A DNA stretch of 39,853 bases, taken from positions 1 through 39,853 of the IMG/VR virus record IMGVR_UViG_3300046459_000303. One strand, 5' to 3'. The translations under genes were made by a program, and so were the position numbers. Shown here piece by piece: positions 13,070 through 21,187 of this stretch. How positions within the stretch are numbered: position 1 is the stretch's first letter; each line of letters opens with the position of its first letter. The DNA comes from a virus. The notes beneath the pieces are model-generated. The model was not told the DNA's origin and did no database searches. It saw nothing but the letters and a program-made list of their open reading frames with translations.

Positions 13070-15475
13070 ATGGCTCGCTCGCGCGCCGACATCACGGACT
13101 CGATTGCCGATGCGATCGACTGGCTGAAATTCACGCAATCGGTCTTCGACGCGCAGCGCAAGCGCGAGAACGAGGATCTCGAATTCCAAACCGCGTCCGG
13201 CGCATGGCCGGATGACGTCAGCAAGCAGCGCGCGGCCCAGCCGGCCAACGGGAAGCTCCCGGCCTTACCGGCGCGGCCCATGCTCTCGGTCGCTTCGATC
13301 GATGAACCGATCGCGCTGGTGGCCGCGGAGGAGCGCAAGGCCCATCTCGGGGTCACGATTCACCCGCTCTCCGAAGACGCCACCGACGAGACCGCGAACA
13401 CCTTGCAAGGCTTGTATCGGTCGATTGAAACCGACTCGCACGCGACGAACGTCCGCTCGTGGGCCTATCAACGGGCGTTGTGGGCCGGCTGGGGCGTCTA
13501 CCGCGTCAGTAAACAGTTCGATCCCTACGGCGGCCACCCGTTCGATCAGAAAATCGTACTCGAACGGATTCTGTTTCAGGCCAACGTCTTTCTCGATCCG
13601 TTCGCGCGCAAACCGGATTGGTCCGACATGCGCCGCGCGATGGTGGTCGATGATCTCCCGTGGCCGATCTACAAAGACAAATATCCGAAGTCGCAAGTCG
13701 CCAAATATGGGATGGCCGGTCTTGAGGATCTCTGCGCCGAGTACCCCGAGTGGGCCAACCGCGGCGACAAGGATGACGATACCGCCACCGTGCGCATCGT
13801 GGAGGAGTGGCGCGTGGAAGTCACCGAGCTGCGCCATCACCTGCTCGATGATGGCAGCACGGCGCGGGAGGACGCGATCCCTGAGGATCGCACCGTGGTC
13901 GAAGGCGACGACGCGCGCTTCGCCGTTGAGGAACAGCGGCGCGTGTTCTGGCGCGTGATCAATGCGCGCGAAGAACTGGAACCGGAACAGGAGTGGGATG
14001 GCCAGTACATTCCGCTCGTCCCGACGATCGGCCGCGAACTCCAACCCGTGAAAGGCAAACGCCAGTGGCTCGGCATGGTCTCCAACGCGAAGGACGCCGT
14101 GCGGCTCACCAACTACGCGGCCTCGGGGGCGATCGAGATGGCCGCGCTCGAACCCCGCGCGCCCTTCGAACTCGATCCCGAACAGATCGAAGGCTACGAA
14201 GCGTGGTGGGATCAATCGAACCTGCGCAACTTCCCATACCTGCCGGTGCATCGGTTCCTGCACGGGCAGCCGGTCGAACCGCCGCAGCGCGTGCAAGCGG
14301 ACGTGTCGCGCATGGGGCCGTCGATGCAACTGCTCGGCATGGGCCGCCAGTTCGTGCAGGCGGCGACCGCGATCTATCCGCCGGCCCTCGGCGAGAACAC
14401 CCCCGCACATCGCAGCGGACGCGCGATCACCGCGCTGCAAGATCAGAGCTTGCAAGCCAACACGCCGTACCTCGATAACCTCGCCTCGGTCTCGATGCCA
14501 TACGAGGCGACCGTTGTGCTCGATCTCATCCCGCACGTCTACGATCGGCCCGGTCGCGTCGCGCGCATCCTCGATGAGCAGGACCGCAGCACGCAAGTTA
14601 TGCTCAATGCGCCCTTCACGCGCGATCCCGCGACCGGGCGCCCGCGGGCGCTGCCCACCGGCACCCCCGATGAGCAATCGATGGCCACCGCGATGGTGAA
14701 CAATCCGCAACATCCCGCCAAGCACTACGACCTCAACAAAGGCCGCTACGGCGTGAGCGTCACCATCGGGCAAGGCAAATCGTCGCGCCTGCAGGAAGGC
14801 AACGACGCGATCAGTCAGCTCATGCAAGCCGATCCCGCCCTCGTGCCCGTGCTCGGGCCGGAGTGGGCGAAGTTCCAAGATTTCCCCGGTGCCGACACGA
14901 TCGCCACACTGCTGACCAAGATGCGCGATCACACGATGCCGTGGCTCTCCGATCAGCCGGTGGACGCCGCGATGGATCCGCAGAAACTCATGGCGGAAAA
15001 CCAACAACTCAAGCAGCAACTCGGGATGGCGGGGCACGCGCTCCAGACGAAGCAAATCGAGCAACAGGGCAAGATCCACGTCGCGCACATTCAGGAAGAT
15101 GCCGAGACGCAGCGGTCGCGCGAAGCGAACGAAACCAAAATTACCGTCGCGGCGCTCGGCTCGAAAGTCGAAAACCTGTCGAACCTCATGCAGCTCTTTA
15201 TGGAGGAGCGGTCCAGACTCGGCAGTCAGGCGCACGAAGCGACGCAATCCGCGCTCGATCGGCAGCAGGAGGGCCAGATGGCGGGCGGCGACGCGCTGCA
15301 GGCCGCCCTCCAGCGTCGCCATGACGCGACGATGGCCTCAGGGCAACAACAAGCGACGATGCAGCAGGCGGCCCTTCCGCCGTCCGGCGCCCCCCAGACG
15401 CCAAATGGCGGCCAAATAGCACCCGTCCCACCACCGGGACCGGGGGAAGGGAACGGCCAGCCGCCGCTCGGGTAA
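13070..15475 (+). CDS. Portal protein, P22-like
   Basis: An 801-residue protein of about the size of P22 portal (725). It starts with a helical IADAIDWLKFTQSVFDAQRKRENEDLEF, followed by the capsid-entry core with RPMLSVASIDEPI, SWAYQRALWAGWGVYRV and FLDPFARKPDWSDMRRAM, as in P22-type portals. The C-terminal 150 residues form a long coiled coil rich in Gln and Ala, corresponding to the P22 barrel. The ring forms the DNA channel, packs DNA with the terminase and nucleates the coat. The ribosome site GGGGGGAGAC lies about 10 bases upstream of the ATG. Confidence 0.88.
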   Translation: MARSRADITDSIADAIDWLKFTQSVFDAQRKRENEDLEFQTASGAWPDDVSKQRAAQPANGKLPALPARPMLSVASIDEPIALVAAEERKAHLGVTIHPLSEDATDETANTLQGLYRSIETDSHATNVRSWAYQRALWAGWGVYRVSKQFDPYGGHPFDQKIVLERILFQANVFLDPFARKPDWSDMRRAMVVDDLPWPIYKDKYPKSQVAKYGMAGLEDLCAEYPEWANRGDKDDDTATVRIVEEWRVEVTELRHHLLDDGSTAREDAIPEDRTVVEGDDARFAVEEQRRVFWRVINAREELEPEQEWDGQYIPLVPTIGRELQPVKGKRQWLGMVSNAKDAVRLTNYAASGAIEMAALEPRAPFELDPEQIEGYEAWWDQSNLRNFPYLPVHRFLHGQPVEPPQRVQADVSRMGPSMQLLGMGRQFVQAATAIYPPALGENTPAHRSGRAITALQDQSLQANTPYLDNLASVSMPYEATVVLDLIPHVYDRPGRVARILDEQDRSTQVMLNAPFTRDPATGRPRALPTGTPDEQSMATAMVNNPQHPAKHYDLNKGRYGVSVTIGQGKSSRLQEGNDAISQLMQADPALVPVLGPEWAKFQDFPGADTIATLLTKMRDHTMPWLSDQPVDAAMDPQKLMAENQQLKQQLGMAGHALQTKQIEQQGKIHVAHIQEDAETQRSREANETKITVAALGSKVENLSNLMQLFMEERSRLGSQAHEATQSALDRQQEGQMAGGDALQAALQRRHDATMASGQQQATMQQAALPPSGAPQTPNGGQIAPVPPPGPGEGNGQPPLG

Positions 15476-15585
15476 GATGCACCGCTCCCCGGCGGCGCGG
15501 ACGAGGGTCGCTGCATCGCGGCAGTTTCAGTCGCGGCGGTGGGATGTTCCGCGTCGCCGGCCCAGCCCGGCGGTATACTTCCGGG

Positions 15586-15762
15586 ATGGATGACCGTGAA
15601 CGCGCGATCGCGCGCAAGATTTACGAGCTGCACCTGCAGTTGTGGGACTCGCAGGGTGACGAAATCGTCGCCCTCCGCCACGCAAATGAGGCGTTGCAGA
15701 AATCGCACGAAACCATCGGCGAACTGATGAAGCTCACCGGCGAGCTGGTCGGATTCTCCTAA
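15586..15762 (+). CDS. Small helical protein, 58 aa
   Basis: A single amphipathic helix of about 50 residues (ARKIYELHLQLW, EIVALRHANEALQKSHETI), likely a coiled coil. It stands between portal and scaffold genes. It has no clear ribosome site, although a TATACT box lies just upstream. Function unknown. Confidence 0.55.
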   Translation: MDDRERAIARKIYELHLQLWDSQGDEIVALRHANEALQKSHETIGELMKLTGELVGFS

Positions 15763-15772
15763 AAAAGTCACC

Positions 15773-16093
15773 TTGACAGGTGTAAACGTCGGCGGTAATC
15801 TCCTCGCCTCCTCCCAATCGGGCGTTCGAGGGTTTTTGCCACGGTTTTCGTCGGCCATTCCTAACCAGATTCGAGCCTTTGCTCCAGTGTCGGCCCCTGT
15901 ACGCGTCGCGGTCGCGCGTCCGGTCGCCGCCGCCGTCGTCGCGCGTCCCGCGCTGCCGAGAGCGGTCGCGCGTGTGGCCCTGCCCGCCCCGATCGCCCGC
16001 CCGGCCGCCCCGCGCCGCAGCGGCGCCGTGAGCGCGAGTCACCCTGCCAGAAACTTGGGTTCTTGGCTACACAGTCGTCGGCGAACACGGTAA
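15773..16093 (+). CDS. Doubtful Ala/Pro/Arg-rich reading frame
   Basis: A 106-residue frame that ends on TAATG, overlapping the scaffold start, which argues for translation. Against it, it begins with TTG inside a TTGACA box, has no ribosome site, and its C-terminal half is a low-complexity Ala/Val/Pro/Arg run. It may be a real basic protein or only the 5' leader of the scaffold gene. Confidence 0.3.
   Translation: MTGVNVGGNLLASSQSGVRGFLPRFSSAIPNQIRAFAPVSAPVRVAVARPVAAAVVARPALPRAVARVALPAPIARPAAPRRSGAVSASHPARNLGSWLHSRRRTR
15774..15802 (+). promoter_or_regulatory. Candidate promoter for scaffold and coat genes
   Basis: TTGACA, a 17-base spacer and TAATCT. The -35 is perfect and the -10 is weak. 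It lies directly before the scaffold-coat gene pair, whose products are needed in the largest amounts, so an extra promoter here would make sense. Confidence 0.35.
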
Positions 16094-17082
16094 TGGCTGA
16101 GGACGACGGCACCGTCGATCCGACTGCGGAAGGCGAACTCTCGGTCGAAGAATTTTTCGAGCGCGGCAACGCGCGGGATCGCGGGGATGAGGTCGGCGAC
16201 GCGCCGGCGCCGCTGCCAGACGCCGCCCCGGCTGAGCCCGCAGACAAGACCAAACCCAAGGCCTCCCCGGCGCGCCGCAAGGGATCGATCCAATCCGAGA
16301 TCGACGCGCTCACGACCACAAAGCATCAGACGCGCAAGGAAGTCGAGGAGACGCAGGCGGAACTCGCGCGGCTGCGGCAGGAACTCCGCGAGCTGCCGCG
16401 CGCACCGGCGTCGCCCAACGGGAACGGCCAGCAGGCGCAGCCCCCCGCGCCGCCGCCGCAATCGCCACAACCGCCGGCCTACGTGCCCCCGGAGGATCCG
16501 GAGCCGCGGCTCGAACAGTTCGCCGGCGCGCCCGACCCCTACAGCGCATGGTCACGCGAGACGGCGCGCTGGGATGTGCGACAGGAACACCGCCGCATCC
16601 AAAGCGCGCAACAGGCGCATGCGATCTATGCGACGCGCACGTCCCGCCTCACCGAGAAACTCGCGCAGTACGAAACCACGCATCCGGGCTTTTCGGCCGC
16701 CCTCCATCCCGACGTCGCGAACATCAAATTTTCGACGCCGCGCGAATTCGGGACGCCGGTCGGGGATCTGATTGTCGATTCGCCGCACACGGCGGCGCTA
16801 CTCGAATACTTCTCCACGCATCACCAAGACTTTCAGCGGATCTCAACGCTGCACCCACTCCTCGCCGCGCGAGAATTGGGCAAAATTGAATCCCGGTTTG
16901 ACGCCGCCGCTGCTGGCCCGGCGTCCAAGCCACCGCCCATCAGCAAAGCGAAGCCGCCCAATAAGCCAGTGGGAAGCTCGCCCGTTATCAGTGACGATAC
17001 TGAGGACGAAGGCGAGTTGCCCATCGAAGAATTTGTCAAACGGGGCAACGCTCGGGACGCTCGCTCCTCCGGTCGCCGCTGA
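16093..17082 (+). CDS. Scaffold-like protein
   Basis: A 329-residue, charged, mostly helical protein between portal and coat, where P22 has its scaffold (303 aa). An acidic N-terminus is followed by a coiled coil (about 75-110), a Pro/Gln-rich hinge (about 115-145), a helical core and a basic C-terminal tail. A 17-residue motif, EGEL(S/P)(V/I)EEF(F/V)(E/K)RGNARD, occurs at residues 13-29 and again at 306-322 near the C-terminus. In P22 the C-terminal helix-loop-helix of scaffold binds coat; the duplicated motif is a candidate contact here. ATG overlaps the preceding TAA; TTG at 16063 is an alternative start. Confidence 0.65.
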   Translation: MAEDDGTVDPTAEGELSVEEFFERGNARDRGDEVGDAPAPLPDAAPAEPADKTKPKASPARRKGSIQSEIDALTTTKHQTRKEVEETQAELARLRQELRELPRAPASPNGNGQQAQPPAPPPQSPQPPAYVPPEDPEPRLEQFAGAPDPYSAWSRETARWDVRQEHRRIQSAQQAHAIYATRTSRLTEKLAQYETTHPGFSAALHPDVANIKFSTPREFGTPVGDLIVDSPHTAALLEYFSTHHQDFQRISTLHPLLAARELGKIESRFDAAAAGPASKPPPISKAKPPNKPVGSSPVISDDTEDEGELPIEEFVKRGNARDARSSGRR

Positions 17083-17123
17083 TCACTTGAGACGCCGGGA
17101 GGCGTCTCGGGAGATGAGCGCGC

Positions 17124-18365
17124 ATGAACACCGTTGCGACGCCGCTGTGGACGACCAAAGAGACCGCCCGGTACTTCATCAATGACCTGACGATTCTCGC
17201 CGATGGGAACGTCAATCGCGATTATGACGACCAGTACGTGGTCGCCGGCGCGAAGGTCGGCAACACCGTCAACGCGCGCATGCCGCAACGCTTCCAAGCG
17301 ATGGACGGGCAGGCGCTTCAACTCCAAAACATTTTCGATCAGGTGGTGCCGATCACCCTGACGAATCAGAAGCAAGTCGCGTTCGGGTACTCCAGCGCGC
17401 AGGCCACCACGGAGCTGGACGACATTCGCCAGCGGTACGCGCAGCCCGGCGCCGAAGCGCTCGCCAACGCGGCGGAAGTGCTGTTCTTTCAGGCGGTCTA
17501 TCGCGACATCTCGAACAACGTCGGCGCCCCCGGATCCACACCGGGCTCGCAGACGCTCTACCTGCAAGCCGGCACGAAGCTCACCGATCTGGCGACACCG
17601 CTACGCGGACGCAAGGCCGTGCTCGATCCGCTCGCGATGCAGACGCTGGCCGGCACCAGTGCCACGCTGTTCAATCCGTCCGCGACCATCAGCGAGAACT
17701 ATCGGATGGGCATGTTCGGGCGTCAGCAGCTCGGGATCGATGAGTGGTATCAGGATCCGGCGCGGCCGGTCCACACCACGGGATCCTTCACCGCCTGTAC
17801 GCCGGTGGTGAACGGCGCGCTGCAGACCGGATCGGTGTTGAACACCAACGGCTGGGCGGTCGGCGCGACGACGCTCAATCGCGGCGACACGTTCACGATC
17901 GCCGGCGTCAACACGCTCAACCCACTCGCGTATTCGAGCAATGGCCGCTTGCAGCAGTTCGTCGTCAAGGCCACCACGTCGGATACGGGCGGCGCGATCG
18001 CGGCGCTCGTGATCGATCCCCCGATCATCACCAGCGGCCAGCTCGCGACGGTCGATGTGTCGCCGGCCGCCGGCGCCGCGATCACCGTGACGGGCGCGAC
18101 GTCGGCCGTAGGCGGCACACTCGCCGCCACCGTCTCGCCGCAGTCGTTTGTCTATCACCCGGATTTCGCCACGTTCGTCATGGCGGATCTCATCAAGCCG
18201 GGCGCGGGCGCGGAGGCGACCGTGGTGAACTCGAAAGCGTTGCGCTTCTCGATTCGCATGGTCGAACAGTACCAGATCGGATCGGACCAACTGCCAACAA
18301 GGCTGGACATCTTGATCGGCGCCGCGACGCTGCAACCCCGTCTCGCGTGTCGCGTGTGGGGCTGA
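17124..18365 (+). CDS. Major capsid protein, P22 coat-like
   Basis: A 413-residue protein, near the 430 of P22 gp5. The N-terminal motif TVATPLWTTKETARYFINDLTILADGNVNRDYDD and the FDQVVPITLTNQKQVAFGYSSAQ segment fit the P22 coat family, an HK97-fold shell protein with an extra insertion domain. The middle part, rich in Gly, Thr and Val (about 215-330), would be that insertion. A GGGAGATGAG ribosome site precedes the ATG. It follows the scaffold gene by 41 bases and should be the most abundant virion protein. Confidence 0.88.
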   Translation: MNTVATPLWTTKETARYFINDLTILADGNVNRDYDDQYVVAGAKVGNTVNARMPQRFQAMDGQALQLQNIFDQVVPITLTNQKQVAFGYSSAQATTELDDIRQRYAQPGAEALANAAEVLFFQAVYRDISNNVGAPGSTPGSQTLYLQAGTKLTDLATPLRGRKAVLDPLAMQTLAGTSATLFNPSATISENYRMGMFGRQQLGIDEWYQDPARPVHTTGSFTACTPVVNGALQTGSVLNTNGWAVGATTLNRGDTFTIAGVNTLNPLAYSSNGRLQQFVVKATTSDTGGAIAALVIDPPIITSGQLATVDVSPAAGAAITVTGATSAVGGTLAATVSPQSFVYHPDFATFVMADLIKPGAGAEATVVNSKALRFSIRMVEQYQIGSDQLPTRLDILIGAATLQPRLACRVWG

Positions 18366-18410
18366 TCCGGATCCGCGATCCGTTTTCTTTTTGGAAAGGA
18401 CGAACACGCT

Positions 18411-19046
18411 ATGGCACTCGCAAAAACGACGCTCGCGTCTCCGTTGGGCGTCAACGACGTCGCGATGGTGGTCGCGTCGGCCGCGAATCTGACGGCCGGG
18501 CGACTCGCCGAGATCGATCAGGAAACCGTGCAAGTCGTGCAGGGCTACACCGGCGCCAGTACCACGGTGCCGATCCTGCGCGGCCGGGAAGGCTCCGCCA
18601 CGGCGGCGCACAAGGCTGGCGCGAACGTGAGCCACGGGACGGCGGGCGATTTCGCCACACCGGCGCCGCAAGCGATCGTGACCTATGCGGTGCAGCGGCC
18701 TCGGGTGGTGATTAGCGTGAGCGCGACCTCCACGCTCGTACTGCCCCCCGGCCCCTCCGATGTCGATGTGATCCTCAACGGCGCCGCGGCGATCACGTTG
18801 ACGATCCCCACGCCCACGCTCGATATGGACACCTCGCGCTTGACGCTGCTCGGCAACGGCATCGCGGCCCATGCGCTGGTGTTCACGGGCGGGCTGGGTG
18901 GCGTCGGCGCCGGCTACACCACCGTGACCAACAACGCATCGGGGCCAACCGCGCTGCAGGCGGTCGCGGCGAATGGCCTGTGGGTGCCGTTCACGGCGGG
19001 CGGCCTGAGCGGCACCGTCGCCAAAGTAGTTGCGGGTATCGCCTGA
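18411..19046 (+). CDS. Capsid-associated structural protein
   Basis: A 211-residue, beta-rich protein with the start ALAKTTLASPLGVNDVAMVV and VQGYTGASTTVPILRGREGSATAAHKAGANV. The latter resembles short beta domains found in phage head decoration or accessory proteins. A GAAAGGACG ribosome site precedes the ATG. Position directly after the coat gene suggests a capsid decoration protein; a strong hairpin follows it. Confidence 0.6.
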   Translation: MALAKTTLASPLGVNDVAMVVASAANLTAGRLAEIDQETVQVVQGYTGASTTVPILRGREGSATAAHKAGANVSHGTAGDFATPAPQAIVTYAVQRPRVVISVSATSTLVLPPGPSDVDVILNGAAAITLTIPTPTLDMDTSRLTLLGNGIAAHALVFTGGLGGVGAGYTTVTNNASGPTALQAVAANGLWVPFTAGGLSGTVAKVVAGIA

Positions 19047-19077
19047 TCCCCCCGGTTCAAGGTACCTGCGGCTCGGT

Positions 19078-19117
19078 GGGGGGTCGGTCGGAGTTGTGGC
19101 GACACGACCGACCCCCC
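19078..19117 (+). terminator. Strong hairpin after the capsid genes
   Basis: Arms GGGGGGTCGGTCG and CGACCGACCCCCC are perfectly complementary over 13 bp with a 14-base loop. There is no U-run, so it may be a partial terminator or an mRNA 3'-end stabiliser that keeps the coat message abundant. A CCCCCC run near 19048-19053 can pair with the same G run, giving a competing fold. Confidence 0.55.
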
Positions 19118-19151
19118 GCCTCCTATCAACGACGTGAGGAGTGTTGCACAC

Positions 19152-19748
19152 ATGCCTGTCGTCATCCCGGTCGAAAGTGCGTGGGGTAAGGAACTCGCGC
19201 GGTGGAACACGCCGCGCAATCGGTTTGTCGAGGATTCGCAGGGCGAGACACTGCGCGACGAACAGGGCCATCCGATCCGGGGCATGGGCGCCGTGGGCTT
19301 GGAGCCCTACCCGCGGATGCTGTACAAGGCGCAAAAAAACGCACTCGGCAAAGTGCTCTGTCGCGACGTGCCGCCCTCGCCCGAGTGGTATCCCGGCGAC
19401 GATCGCGCGTTCGCGGCGGCGTGTCTCAGCGTCGAGCAATTCAATCGGCGGTGTGAATGCGTCGTGCCGGACGAGGACCAGTACCGCCAGAAGGTGCGCG
19501 ACGGCTGGTGTGACACGCCGCAGGAGGCGCTGGCGGCCCATGAGCGTCTCGAACAAGCGATCGGCAATGCCGCCGCGGAGGCCAACTATGCCGCGAAGCG
19601 GCTCTCGAAACACGCGCAAGACGAACTCGCCGCGGCCGGCCAAGAAACGCACCAGCACGTTACCGACGTCCGCGGCGTCCCGAAGTCCGTCCGCGGCCAC
19701 CACAAAAAGAAGTTCGCCCGTGTCGTCGCCGAGCCCGAAGGCCGCTGA
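19152..19748 (+). CDS. Hypothetical structural-region protein, 198 aa
   Basis: The N-terminal half is rich in turns and Pro (WNTPRNRFVEDSQGETLRD, GLEPYPRMLYKAQKN), and the C-terminal half is helical with EEAL/AAHERLEQAI. A GAGGAG lies about 11 bases upstream of the chosen ATG. An in-frame GTG six codons earlier is an alternative. Such proteins with an EPYPRMLYKA motif appear next to phage coat genes; the function is unknown. Confidence 0.7.
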   Translation: MPVVIPVESAWGKELARWNTPRNRFVEDSQGETLRDEQGHPIRGMGAVGLEPYPRMLYKAQKNALGKVLCRDVPPSPEWYPGDDRAFAAACLSVEQFNRRCECVVPDEDQYRQKVRDGWCDTPQEALAAHERLEQAIGNAAAEANYAAKRLSKHAQDELAAAGQETHQHVTDVRGVPKSVRGHHKKKFARVVAEPEGR

Positions 19749-19773
19749 CGTCATCGAGCAGGAGCCCACAGCC

Positions 19774-20088
19774 ATGACTGACGTACACGAACCCTCCGCC
19801 CCCGCGAAAGGCACCGGCCATCCGCCGACGAAGAAGCCCGGCCTGACGCCGGAGCAGATCGCGGCGCTCTCGGCGGACGAGAAACAGCAGTTGATCGATG
19901 AACTCGAAGCGGCGCTCGTGGAGCTGCGCCGGCCCGCGCCCGAGCCCTATCCCAAGTGGGTCGAGATCGGCGGCGTGCCGATGGTGGTGGAGAGCCCCGA
20001 GGAGGAGGAGCGCAAGACCAAGGCGGACGCGGAGTTTCACAAGGAGCACGACAAAAAGCACGAGAAAGAACACGCCGGGAAATCATGA
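19774..20088 (+). CDS. Small charged protein, 104 aa
   Basis: Centre: LTPEQIAALSADEKQQLIDELEAAL, a helix-turn-helix-like pair of helices. The end is a strongly charged helix of Lys, Glu and His (HKEHDKKHEKEHAGK). ATG is preceded by CAGGAG. Its stop overlaps the following ATG as ATGA. Probably a small assembly or virion protein; not recognised. Confidence 0.65.
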   Translation: MTDVHEPSAPAKGTGHPPTKKPGLTPEQIAALSADEKQQLIDELEAALVELRRPAPEPYPKWVEIGGVPMVVESPEEEERKTKADAEFHKEHDKKHEKEHAGKS

Positions 20089-20429
20089 GCAACACGGCCG
20101 TCGCCAATCAATATCTGCTCGGCACGCAGAGCGCGCCCATCACGACGGGGACCGGCGGCTGGTGCGCCGTCGTCGGCGGCCCGATCAGTCTCGCCATCAC
20201 CACGACGCTGCTCGGCGCCGTGTCGGCCGGGACGATCCTGATCGAAGAAACCGACGATCCGCAGGATGGATCGATCGGCACGATGGCGTTGGTGGTCAGC
20301 ATCACCGCCGCCGCCGGCCCCGCCAAACTCGTCAACCACTTGCCCGCGGCGTCGTACGGGTATGTGCGCGCTCGCATCACGTCGGCGATCGTCGGCGGCT
20401 CGGCCTACGTCGAGATCCAAGGCTGGTGA
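20085..20429 (+). CDS. Beta-rich virion protein, 114 aa
   Basis: Alternating hydrophobic strands with many Gly, Ile and Thr (PISLAITTTLLGAVSAGTILIEET, YGYVRARITSAIVGGSAYVEIQGW). This is typical of small head or tail structural proteins. Tightly coupled upstream by ATGA and followed closely by the adaptor gene. Confidence 0.65.
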   Translation: MSNTAVANQYLLGTQSAPITTGTGGWCAVVGGPISLAITTTLLGAVSAGTILIEETDDPQDGSIGTMALVVSITAAAGPAKLVNHLPAASYGYVRARITSAIVGGSAYVEIQGW

Positions 20430-20434
20430 TCTGA

Positions 20435-21187
20435 ATGTCTACCGTGGCGGACATCCTGACGGCGGCCTTCAGACGCCTCAACGTCGTGGAGAGTAACGCG
20501 GTGCCGTCGCCGGAGGACATGGCCGATGGCTTCCTCCGCTTCAAGGCGATGCTCGGCGTGTGGCGGCTCCAGCGGCTGACCATCCCGTTTGTCCAGCGCG
20601 TCACGACGCCCATCGTGCCCAACCAGCCGACGTACACCGTGGGCACCGGGGGCGCGCTGTTGTGTACGCGTCCCACGCAACCGGCGGCGCTGACGTGGAC
20701 CCTGCTCACCGGCACCGGCCCGACCGCGCTGGAAACACCCCTCACGTTGTTGACGGAGGAACAGGCGATCGCGGTCGCGCAAAAACAACAGCCGGCCGCG
20801 CGGCCGGTCTTCGTGTGGTATCAGCCGGTCAACGGGCTCCCGCCGACGACGACGTTGGGCTTGGCCACGCTCTACCCGGTGCCGCTCGGGTCGGGCCTCA
20901 CGCTCTGTGTCTATGCGCCCATCGGGATCGACAACCCCGCCGCGACCAGTAGCACGCTGGTGGTGCCCGAGGGGTACGACCTCCCGCTGATGGACAACTT
21001 GGCGCGCGTGCTCTGGCCCGAGTGGCGCGAGAACGTGCCGCTCGATCCGGAGCTGCGCGCCAGTGCCATGGAGGGGCTCGGCTGGCTCAAGACCAACAAC
21101 GTGCGCATGCACGATCTCGCGATCGATACCACGTGGTTGTTTCAGGGCTTCGGCAACTACGACATCGACTCGGATCAGGGGAGCTGA
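20435..21187 (+). CDS. Head-tail adaptor, P22 gp4-like
   Basis: A 250-residue protein starting VADILTAAFRRLNVVESNAVPSPEDMADGFLRFKAMLGVW, the pattern of phage head-completion or tail-accessory-factor proteins of the gp4 family. It is longer than P22 gp4 (166 aa), with an extra beta-rich middle part. The C-terminal helices (YDLPLMDNLARVLWPEW) fit the family. It would sit under the portal ring and seal DNA in the head. It overlaps the next gene as TGATG, matching the P22 order gp4-gp10. Confidence 0.75.
   Translation: MSTVADILTAAFRRLNVVESNAVPSPEDMADGFLRFKAMLGVWRLQRLTIPFVQRVTTPIVPNQPTYTVGTGGALLCTRPTQPAALTWTLLTGTGPTALETPLTLLTEEQAIAVAQKQQPAARPVFVWYQPVNGLPPTTTLGLATLYPVPLGSGLTLCVYAPIGIDNPAATSSTLVVPEGYDLPLMDNLARVLWPEWRENVPLDPELRASAMEGLGWLKTNNVRMHDLAIDTTWLFQGFGNYDIDSDQGS

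Noticed and set aside
13265-15322. Very long antisense reading frame opposite the portal gene
   Set aside because: It is a shadow of a G+C-rich gene: Arg/His-rich, no domain, and the sense strand encodes a clear portal protein. The same applies to the long antisense frames at 17601-19814, 21175-23022, 24870-26426 and 9371-10261.
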